Positions 17,532 through 24,883 of a stretch of 64,000 nt of DNA are shown piece after piece. The position numbers were made by a program, and so were the translations under genes. The stretch is from NCBI GenBank assembly GCA_002307295.1, contig DBTY01000021.1:1-64000 (forward strand). The letters are read 5' to 3'. Below the pieces are notes generated by a model that saw nothing but the letters and a program-made list of their open reading frames with translations, was not told where the DNA came from and searched no databases. This stretch comes from Ignavibacteriales bacterium UBA1304. GTDB lineage: Bacteria > Bacteroidota > Ignavibacteria > Ignavibacteriales > Ignavibacteriaceae. Each line of letters starts with the position of its first letter. The first letter of the stretch is position 1.

Positions 17532-17696
17532 TATAAAAAACTTTAATCGTTAAGTTTTATTGTTGAAATAGGTTCAGCAAACAATTTTTTGGGAGTTCAA
17601 TTGTTTGCCCTGATTTTTAATTACAAACTTAACACTGTTTTAGCTTATGAAAGTTTTCTTCAAGATAAATGAAAAAATGAAAAATAGGAGAAGAGC

Positions 17697-20600
17697 ATGA
17701 AGTGGTTTTACAATCTGAGTATTGCAAAGAAATTGATCTATTCTTTTCTGTTGATAGCCTTTTTTACGGCTTGTATGGGAACGACTGCTATTTTAAATCT
17801 ACGTACGCTTGCTAAACAGGATAAATACATGTATGATAACTGTGTTTTATCATTACAGTCCCTGGGTTCTGCTTTGGCTAAATATGAAAGAATTAACGCA
17901 ATAATGAGAGATCAGCTTTTAACGGCTGACAAATCGTTCGCAGATCAACGCTCTCAGGATTGGAACAAATTGATTGGGGAAATGAATCAAAATGTTAGTG
18001 AATATGAGAAAAATATTGACGCTCCTGACGAAAAAGAGCTATACGATAATTATCAAAAGGAAGTAAACGCTTTCACTGAGTTGGCGAGTAAATTTGATAA
18101 TTTAGTTAAAAATGGCAATAACTCAGACGCTACAGTTTTGCTAAACGGGGATCTTAATAAAGCCCGGAAAAGCACTCGTTCTGCATTAGAAAAAGTATTT
18201 GAGTATAACATTGACGATGCAAAAAACATAAGCGACTCTAACGATAATAAAGCTTCAAATACAATTTGGTTTATGACGTTTATTGTACTTTTGGTTATTG
18301 CAATATCGATAGCTTTAGGAACTTTTCTTTCAAAAGTAATAAAGTCGTCAATAACTAAAGTATTAGATATGGCGCGCGAAATGATGAAAGGGCATACTAA
18401 AGCGAGAGTAAATCTTGATACTGACGACGAGTTAGGCGAGATGGGGAGAACGCTTGATTTATTTGTAGCATATCTTGATGAAAGCGTAATCGGTTCATTT
18501 CAAAAGGTAGGGCAAGGCCAAGTTGATTTTACTCTTAAACCGGCAGATAGCCAGGACGAAATTGCTTCTGCCGTAAATAAAGTCACTACAAATATTCGCA
18601 GCCTTATTACGGAAACAAAAATGTTAACTAAAACAGTTGTTGATGGAAAGCTGAGTTACCGTAGCGATTCGGAAAAATTTTCAGGAAGTTACAGAGAAAT
18701 AATTGAAGAAATAAACGAAGTATTGGATGCGGCTATAAATCCTCTTAATATGGCGGCTGAATATGTAGACCGTTTAAGCAAAGGAAGTATTCCAGAAGCG
18801 ATCAAAGATAACTATAAAGGCGATTTTAACGAAATAAAAATAAATATAAATTCTCTTATTCAAACTTTTACAGGTTTTGTAGAAGCGCAAAAGGAAATGG
18901 CAGATAAGCATGCTGAAGGCTGGATAGACGAACAAATTGATTCAGATAAATTCCCGGGAATTTACGGTCATATGGCAAAAAGTATAAATGAATTAGTCAA
19001 AAGTCATATAGACGTTAAAATGAAAGTAGTCGAGGTCGTCAGCCGTTATGCTGTTGGCGATTTTTCAGTCGATATGGATAAATTACCTGGTAAAAAAGCT
19101 CTAATAACAGAAGCGATTGATAATGTTAAAGCAAGTCTGAATGGAATTAATTCCGAAATTGTAAATATAGCCGAAGCGGCGCTTAGAGGCGATTTGAAAT
19201 ATAGAGGGGATGAACAAAAATTCCAGCATAGTTTTAGAGATATGGTGGCTGGGATAAACAAAACTCTTGAAACAATTGTAAACCCTCTTTATATGACCGC
19301 AAATTATTTAGATAAGATTGGCAAAGGTGAAATCCCAGAAAAAATAACCGAAGAGTATAAGGGCGATTTTAATAATATAAAAATCAGCATAAATTCCTGT
19401 ATTCAAGGACTTGATGGGTTACGTGAGGCTTCTGGCGTTTTAACATTAATGGCGCAGAATGATTATACAAAAAACGTTAGCGGAACTTCGCTTGGCATTT
19501 ATGCCAGCATGCGAGAATCTGTAAATAAAGTGCTTTTAAGATTAAATGCAGTTCAGAATGTTCTAATTCAAATATCTAATGGCGATCTTGGTAAATTAGA
19601 GTTCTATAAATCTGTAGGGAAAAGCTGCGAAAATGACAAATTAGTTCCATCGCTTGTTGTTATGATGAGTAGTATAAAAGCTTTGGTAGACGATGTAAAC
19701 GGTTTAACCGTATCGGCGCTAAATGGCAACCTTTCAGAAAGAGCAGATATAACCAAACATAAAGGCAACTTCAAAGATATTATTGAAGGAGTGAACAAAA
19801 CTCTTGACGCTGTTGTAACTCCATTGATTATGGCCGCAGAATATGTTGATAAAATTAGTAAGGGAGATATACCTGAAAAGATAACCGAAACATACAATGG
19901 CGACATTAACACTATTAAAGACAATCTAAACACTTGTATAGAAGCAATTAATTCTTTGATTTATGATGTAAACAATCAGGCTGATGCCGCTGTTGATGGA
20001 AGGTTATCTGTAAGAGCTGAAGCTTCCAAGCACTCTGGCGATTATAGAAAAATTATTACCGGGTTGAATAACACTCTTGACGCTGTAATAATACCGATAA
20101 ACGAAGGAGTTGAATATTTAGGCAAAATGGCAGAAGGCAATTTAACATTGAAGATCACAAGCGATTATAAAGGCGATCACCAGTTAATAAAAAATAGTAT
20201 TAACACAGTCGCTGATTCTCTAAATAAAGCTTTAGGCGAAGTACGAGACGCAATAGAGGCCACTGCAAGCGCAAGCAACCAGATATCTTCAAGCACAGAA
20301 GAAATGGCGGCCGGTTCGCAAGAACAGACGCAGCAGGCTACAGAAGTTGCCGGCGGCGTAGAAGAAATGACACGAACAATTTTAGAGAATACCAAAAATG
20401 CTTCTGTTGCAACAGGAGCCGCTAAGGAAGCTGGAGATAAAGCTAAAATTGGAGGAACTGTAGTAAGCGAAACTATTGAAGAAATGAACAAAATTGCCGA
20501 CGTAGTAAAGAAATCGGCGGAAACAGTTCTTGAACTTGGGAAGAGCAGCAACGAAATAGGAGAAATTATTCAGGTGATAGACGATATTGCCGATCAGACA

Positions 20601-21125
20601 AACCTTCTTGCTCTAAATGCCGCTATTGAAGCTGCTCGCGCCGGAGAACAGGGAAGAGGATTTGCAGTAGTAGCAGACGAAGTTCGTAAACTAGCGGAAA
20701 GAACTTCAAAGGCGACAAAAGAAATTGCTACTATGATTAAGCAAATACAAAAAGATACGAATATTGCAGTTGATTCGATGGAAGAAGGAACAACACAGGT
20801 TGAAAAAGGTAAAACTCTGGCTTACAAAGCGGGTGAATCGTTAACTGAAATAGTTGCGGGAACCGAACGCGTAGTAGACATTGTAATGCAGGTAGCCGCC
20901 GCAAGCGAAGAGCAATCTTCAGCTGCGGAACAAATTAGTAAAAACATAGAAGCTATTAGCAGCGTTACTCAGGAAACTGCTTCGGGCAATCAGCAGATTG
21001 CACACGCTGCTGAAGACCTTAGCAGATTAACTCTTAATCTTCAGAATCTTATCAGCCGTTTTCAGCTAAGCGACGATAACGCTAAGGAACTTGTTATAAA
21101 AAATCGGAACGCTATTCAAAGATAG
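17697..21125 (+). CDS. Methyl-accepting chemotaxis protein with a long poly-HAMP chain (MCP 3)
   Basis: This is a 1142-residue paralog of MCP 1 and MCP 2: TM1 (about 10-32), periplasmic four-helix sensor, TM2 (about 190-212), HAMP chain (about 212-840) and the conserved signalling hairpin (tip near residue 971). The chain contains two non-standard pairs. One is KEMADKHAEGWIDEQI with VVSRYAVGDFSVDMDKLPG. The other is LTLMAQNDYTKNVSGTSLG with SNGDLGKLEFYKSVGKSCEN, which is shared with MCP 2. The ribosome binding site aggagaagagc is good. The sensor regions of the three receptors have diverged more than their signalling tips, so they probably read different cues through a common output. The C-terminus lacks a CheR pentapeptide. 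Confidence 0.95.
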   Translation: MKWFYNLSIAKKLIYSFLLIAFFTACMGTTAILNLRTLAKQDKYMYDNCVLSLQSLGSALAKYERINAIMRDQLLTADKSFADQRSQDWNKLIGEMNQNVSEYEKNIDAPDEKELYDNYQKEVNAFTELASKFDNLVKNGNNSDATVLLNGDLNKARKSTRSALEKVFEYNIDDAKNISDSNDNKASNTIWFMTFIVLLVIAISIALGTFLSKVIKSSITKVLDMAREMMKGHTKARVNLDTDDELGEMGRTLDLFVAYLDESVIGSFQKVGQGQVDFTLKPADSQDEIASAVNKVTTNIRSLITETKMLTKTVVDGKLSYRSDSEKFSGSYREIIEEINEVLDAAINPLNMAAEYVDRLSKGSIPEAIKDNYKGDFNEIKININSLIQTFTGFVEAQKEMADKHAEGWIDEQIDSDKFPGIYGHMAKSINELVKSHIDVKMKVVEVVSRYAVGDFSVDMDKLPGKKALITEAIDNVKASLNGINSEIVNIAEAALRGDLKYRGDEQKFQHSFRDMVAGINKTLETIVNPLYMTANYLDKIGKGEIPEKITEEYKGDFNNIKISINSCIQGLDGLREASGVLTLMAQNDYTKNVSGTSLGIYASMRESVNKVLLRLNAVQNVLIQISNGDLGKLEFYKSVGKSCENDKLVPSLVVMMSSIKALVDDVNGLTVSALNGNLSERADITKHKGNFKDIIEGVNKTLDAVVTPLIMAAEYVDKISKGDIPEKITETYNGDINTIKDNLNTCIEAINSLIYDVNNQADAAVDGRLSVRAEASKHSGDYRKIITGLNNTLDAVIIPINEGVEYLGKMAEGNLTLKITSDYKGDHQLIKNSINTVADSLNKALGEVRDAIEATASASNQISSSTEEMAAGSQEQTQQATEVAGGVEEMTRTILENTKNASVATGAAKEAGDKAKIGGTVVSETIEEMNKIADVVKKSAETVLELGKSSNEIGEIIQVIDDIADQTNLLALNAAIEAARAGEQGRGFAVVADEVRKLAERTSKATKEIATMIKQIQKDTNIAVDSMEEGTTQVEKGKTLAYKAGESLTEIVAGTERVVDIVMQVAAASEEQSSAAEQISKNIEAISSVTQETASGNQQIAHAAEDLSRLTLNLQNLISRFQLSDDNAKELVIKNRNAIQR
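18329..20214 (+). repeat. Array of 14 HAMP-like units inside MCP 3
   Basis: By eye the region divides into two leading HAMPs, four EGKLS/NGNLS-type and four SKGDIP-type units, plus two variant pairs, again 14. The conserved total, despite exchange of individual unit types, suggests the length of the chain is under selection. Confidence 0.7.
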
Positions 21126-21150
21126 TATATCTGACAAATATATTTACGAA

Positions 21151-21182
21151 CATAAAACCCCTTTACTAAAAGGGGTTTTATG
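21151..21182. terminator. Terminator after MCP 3
   Basis: The arms cataaaaccccttt (21151-21164) and aaaggggttttatg (21169-21182) pair perfectly over 14 bases with loop acta, 25 bases after the MCP 3 stop. Confidence 0.9.
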
Positions 21183-21341
21183 TTAATTGAGCAGGAATAA
21201 TAGTTAAGAGTTATAATAAAAAATATTATTGAAATACTTAATTATGTATTAGTATTTTATAAAAAAAATATTAAATTTCAAATCAGAGCGAATTTCCATC
21301 ATTAATCGTGTAATGACAAAAAAAGGTTAATTCATCGAGTT

Positions 21342-23399
21342 ATGAAAAAAATAGTATTCTTAATTTTACTATGCAATATTATTCTATTTGCACGGAAGGA
21401 CGGTATATCGGACAGGATTGACAGTCTTGATCGAAAATTGCAATATTCTTCCGGTAAAGACAGAACAGAGATACTATTCAATCTATCGTTAGCATATAAA
21501 GACATTAACAACAAGAAAGGGGTTGAATATGGAATAGAAGGAGTGGAAAATGCTAAAAAGTTTAATCAGCTTGATGAACAAGGCATTATATTAACTTCTA
21601 TGGGATTCAACTATCTTCTTCTTTCAAAATTTCCCGAAGCGATTAAAGCTTTAACTGAAGCAATAATGATTGGCGAGAAATTAAACAATCCAGATATTTG
21701 CGGCGCCGCATACAACGATTTTGGACTATATTATTTTTGGCGTGGAAGATATGACGCGGCCGTTGAAAACTTTTTTAAGGCCTTAAAATATAGGAGAGAC
21801 ACAAAAGATAAAGAAGGGCTTGGCAATACTCTTAATAATCTTGGTTTGGTATTTAACAAAATAAAAGATTACAACACCGCATTAAAGTACTTAAATCAAT
21901 CATTAAAAATAAAGAGGGAATTAAAACTACCAAATGCAATAATTAGAACATTGACAAATATCGCTTTGAGTTACAAAGAACTAGGAAATTATAGCCTTTC
22001 AAGAAAAATATTAGATACCGCTTTAATACTGAGCAACGAAAATAATTATATAGGCGGAGTTGCTATTTGTATGAATGTTGCGGGAGATATTGATTACCAG
22101 GAAAATAATTACAAAAGCGCTTTCCAAAAGTTTACGAAGGCATTAGAAATATATCGGGAATTATCGCTTGGAGAAGGGAGCGGAATAATGGATTCATACA
22201 TGCGGGTAAGCAGGTGTTATGAAAAAGTAAATAATAATAAAACTGCAATTCTATACCTTGATAGCGCGCTAATGGTTGCAAAAAACGACGAACAGTTCGG
22301 AGCTCTTCCCGGTATATATGATAGTTATAGTGTAAACTATGAAGCTATATCTGATTTTAAATATGCTCTTAAGTATAGCAGATTAAGCGCTATGGCAAAA
22401 GACTCTACATTAAGTATTGAAAAAAGCAGATTGATTACGGAAATGCAAACTGTATATCAAATTGAAGAAAAAGAAAAAGAATTACAGCATGAAAGATTAC
22501 AAATGAAATATGCGCTCGTTGCTTTTGCTGTTTTATTGATTTTCCTTCTCATTGCAATAATTCTTTACTACCAGAAAAGAAAAACAAATTATGAACTACG
22601 CAGGAAAAATATTGAAGTAACTAAACAACGCGAACTTCTTACCGAGGCATTATCTTCTTTGAAGAAGAGCGAAGATACAACTATGAAGTATGCCGAGGAA
22701 TTAAAAGAAATAATTGCTTCAAAAGATAAATTTTTCTCAATTATTGCTCACGATTTGAGAGGCCCGTTTACTTCCATTATTGGTTTATCTCAAATATTAG
22801 CCGTAGATTCTCACGCGATGTCAAAAGAGCAAATCTCAACTTTTTCTAACGATTTACTCATCACTGCCAAAGTACAATTTCGGTTCCTTGAAAATCTTTT
22901 AGATTGGGCAAGAATTCAAACAGGCAAAATGGAATTCCATCCTGAGAAAATTAATGCGCTTGAAGAAATCCAATCTGTTGTTGAAGTGTTAAAAGGCATG
23001 GCTTTGAGAAAGGAGATTCAAATCAATAACAATATCCAGAATGGCGTTTATATAAATGCGGATAAAAATATGTTTAACGCTATAGTACGAAATACAATTT
23101 CTAATTCGATAAAGTTTTCTCAATTAAAAGGCGTTATAAAAATAAATTCTCAAATAGAAGACGGATTTGCCAAAATTAGCATAGTCGATAAAGGGATTGG
23201 AATAGATAAAAATAAAATTAAAAATATATTTAAAATTGAAAATACTTCGTCTACTTTAGGCACTGCAAAAGAAAAGGGAACGGGGCTTGGATTAATTCTC
23301 TGCAAGGAGCTTGTTGAAAAACATGGCGGAGAGATAATTGTTACTAGTAAAAAAGAAGAAGGAACTGTTGTTAGTTTCACTATTCCAATTTTTGCATAA
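21342..23399 (+). CDS. TPR-containing sensor histidine kinase
   Basis: This 685-residue membrane kinase has an N-terminal hydrophobic signal (MKKIVFLILLCNIILF) and seven or more tetratricopeptide repeats (about 35-370), for example GLGNTLNNLGLVFNKIKDYN. A single TM follows at about 389-410 (YALVAFAVLLIFLLIAIILY), then a coiled coil and HisKA with AHDLRGPFTSIIG (His near 468). The HATPase reads IVDKGIGID and GTGLGLILCKELVEKH. TPRs are therefore extracytoplasmic. The architecture is common in Bacteroidota-type bacteria. Its kinase core is close to that of the PAS kinase at 8289, suggesting shared ancestry. No regulator is adjacent. The 216-base upstream gap shows only the MCP 3 terminator. Confidence 0.92.
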   Translation: MKKIVFLILLCNIILFARKDGISDRIDSLDRKLQYSSGKDRTEILFNLSLAYKDINNKKGVEYGIEGVENAKKFNQLDEQGIILTSMGFNYLLLSKFPEAIKALTEAIMIGEKLNNPDICGAAYNDFGLYYFWRGRYDAAVENFFKALKYRRDTKDKEGLGNTLNNLGLVFNKIKDYNTALKYLNQSLKIKRELKLPNAIIRTLTNIALSYKELGNYSLSRKILDTALILSNENNYIGGVAICMNVAGDIDYQENNYKSAFQKFTKALEIYRELSLGEGSGIMDSYMRVSRCYEKVNNNKTAILYLDSALMVAKNDEQFGALPGIYDSYSVNYEAISDFKYALKYSRLSAMAKDSTLSIEKSRLITEMQTVYQIEEKEKELQHERLQMKYALVAFAVLLIFLLIAIILYYQKRKTNYELRRKNIEVTKQRELLTEALSSLKKSEDTTMKYAEELKEIIASKDKFFSIIAHDLRGPFTSIIGLSQILAVDSHAMSKEQISTFSNDLLITAKVQFRFLENLLDWARIQTGKMEFHPEKINALEEIQSVVEVLKGMALRKEIQINNNIQNGVYINADKNMFNAIVRNTISNSIKFSQLKGVIKINSQIEDGFAKISIVDKGIGIDKNKIKNIFKIENTSSTLGTAKEKGTGLGLILCKELVEKHGGEIIVTSKKEEGTVVSFTIPIFA

Positions 23400-23412
23400 T
23401 CTCGGTATATAA

Positions 23413-23452
23413 ATTAGAACCCGATTTTATGGCGTTCAAACCGGGTTCTAAT
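23413..23452. terminator. Bidirectional terminator between TPR kinase and arsM
   Basis: The arms attagaacccg (23413-23423) and cgggttctaat (23442-23452) pair over 11 bases with an 18-base loop. The element lies exactly between convergent stop codons. Confidence 0.75.
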
Positions 23453-23464
23453 AATACGTAATTG

Positions 23465-24286
23465 CTATTTATATCCCACAACTGTTATACTGTACAAACC
23501 GATCTGATCATTTTTAAACTTTATGATTTCTTCTTCCTCTAAAAATTCTTTTAACGTTTCGTTTGGTATTGGAGTTTTTTTCTTTAATTTTATCTCTGCG
23601 TTTTTAAAACCAGAATTTTTAATTACATCTAAATATTCATTAAGTTGAATTGCCCCGGCAACGCAGCCTGCATATAGCTCGGCAGAGCGTTTAAGTTTTT
23701 CCGGCAAAATCCCTTCAAGTACTATATCTGATATGCAAAAATGTCCGCCAGGTTTGAGTACCCGGTAAATTTCGTTAAATGCTTTTTGTTTATTAGGTAC
23801 AAGATTTAGCACGCAATTGCTGATAACTACATTTCCAGTATTGTCTTCCAAAGGCATAGATTCAATTTCACCAAGTAAAAACTGAATATTGTTATAACCA
23901 AGTTTGTTTACAATAGATTCTGCTTTTTTAATCATAGCTGGAGTCATATCAATACCAATGATTTTTCCGGTTTCGCCTGTAATCTGGCGAGCGACAAAAG
24001 CGTCGTTTCCAGCTCCCGAACCCAAATCAATTACTGTATCGCCCTTATTAATAGCGGCAAACTTTGTAGGTATACCGCAACCTAGCGATAAATCAGCTTC
24101 GTCTACATGTCCTTTTATGTTTTTATACTCGTCGCCGATCATAGAGATTTCCACTTCATCACCGCTACCACAACATGAGGTTACTTTTTTGCCTTTGCCT
24201 CCGCAGCAGGAAGTTGAATTGGTCTGTTCTGCAATTTTGGAATATCGGTCTTTAACAATTGCCTTTAATTCTTCGTCGTTAGTCAT
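23465..24286 (-). CDS. arsM: Arsenite S-adenosylmethionine methyltransferase
   Basis: This 273-residue cytosolic enzyme methylates trivalent arsenic using SAM, giving volatile or less retained methylarsenicals. The SAM motif DLGSGAG is at 87-93. The three cysteines that bind As(III) in ArsM are present: Cys70 (SLGCGIPT), Cys158 (SNCVLNLVP) and Cys208 (YAGCVAGAI). Two extra Cys pairs near the N-terminus (SCCGG at 26-30, SCCGSG at 37-42) are a frequent ArsM feature of uncertain role. The start is supported by AAGGAG six bases before the ATG. It follows arsR by 70 bases, and a copy of the probable ArsR operator lies in that gap. Confidence 0.93.
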   Translation of the reverse strand: MTNDEELKAIVKDRYSKIAEQTNSTSCCGGKGKKVTSCCGSGDEVEISMIGDEYKNIKGHVDEADLSLGCGIPTKFAAINKGDTVIDLGSGAGNDAFVARQITGETGKIIGIDMTPAMIKKAESIVNKLGYNNIQFLLGEIESMPLEDNTGNVVISNCVLNLVPNKQKAFNEIYRVLKPGGHFCISDIVLEGILPEKLKRSAELYAGCVAGAIQLNEYLDVIKNSGFKNAEIKLKKKTPIPNETLKEFLEEEEIIKFKNDQIGLYSITVVGYK

Positions 24287-24325
24287 TAGAAACTCCTTAA
24301 TTCGTTTATGATGTTTTTATATTAA

Positions 24326-24343
24326 GCCAAATAACGAAATGAT
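24326..24343 (-). promoter_or_regulatory. Probable ArsR operator upstream of arsM
   Basis: Read on the minus strand this is atcatttcgttatttggc, matching the element before arsR at 17 of 18 bases. It lies 40-57 bases before the arsM start, between arsR and arsM, so arsM may have its own regulated promoter. Confidence 0.55.
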
Positions 24344-24356
24344 GTACTGAAAAATA

Positions 24357-24704
24357 TTACTTACAGCAAATAATTTTTCTGTCAATATTAATAAGAGACG
24401 TTTTGTCTTTATTAGTAACAGAATCGTCGCTAATCCAAAAATCAAGCGAACCCAGAATAGAAGAAACGCGCTCGTCAAAAGGCGTTGGGTTAATATAGTA
24501 ATTAATCCATTTGCCGTCTTTTTCTTCAACTATAAAACCGTTATCACGTAAAATGCTTAAATGTTTAGAAACAGTAGAAGTAGCAAGCTGTAATACTTCT
24601 GTAATTTCGCAAACGCAAAGTTTTTTCGTTTGTAGCATCTTAATGATACGGAGTCTGTTCGGATCGGAAAGCGCTTTGAATATTTTAGTTTTTTCTTTTA
24701 ACAT
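24357..24704 (-). CDS. arsR: ArsR/SmtB-family arsenite-responsive repressor
   Basis: This 115-residue winged-helix repressor releases DNA on binding As(III)/Sb(III). It opens with the family signature FKALSDPNRLRIIKML and carries the metal site KLCVCEI (Cys30, Cys32) in the recognition-domain helix. The HTH reads LATSTVSKHLSILRDNGFI. A further Cys pair at the C-terminus (Cys113-Cys114, IICCK) may add ligands. There is no Shine-Dalgarno site; the candidate operator lies at 8-25 bases upstream of the ATG, consistent with autorepression. It probably controls arsM downstream. No ArsB, Acr3 or ArsC is in the window. Confidence 0.93.
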   Translation of the reverse strand: MLKEKTKIFKALSDPNRLRIIKMLQTKKLCVCEITEVLQLATSTVSKHLSILRDNGFIVEEKDGKWINYYINPTPFDERVSSILGSLDFWISDDSVTNKDKTSLINIDRKIICCK

Positions 24705-24711
24705 AATTTTA

Positions 24712-24729
24712 TCATTTCGTTATATGGCG
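24712..24729 (+). promoter_or_regulatory. Probable ArsR operator upstream of arsR
   Basis: atcatttcgttatatggc, continuing into gaaac, gives the dyad tttcg (24716-24720) and cgaaa (24729-24733) with an 8-base spacer. The first 13 bases recur exactly, inverted, at 24331-24343 before arsM. Confidence 0.6.
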
Positions 24730-24883
24730 AAACATAATCTATATTCTTATTATTGTCAAGAGAAAACAAGATAAATCATATTTATTATTTATTTGAATAT
24801 GTATATATTAAACAATAAAATTTTAGGGAAAAATTTAAGTCTGATCGAAAATTAAATTTCTAAGAAAAAAACAAGGAGGGAGT

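Larger units (their letters stand above)
17331..17696. other. Intergenic region between MCP 2 and MCP 3
   Basis: It holds the MCP 2 terminator (17391-17418) and a flagellar-type sigma-28 promoter candidate (17505-17531). The rest, to the ribosome binding site aataggagaagagc before MCP 3, is AT-rich leader of about 165 bases with no ORF or strong hairpin. Confidence 0.5.

Noticed and set aside
24317..24529. 70-codon minus-strand frame overlapping arsR
   Set aside because: It is a shifted frame inside arsR with no start signal and no recognisable product.
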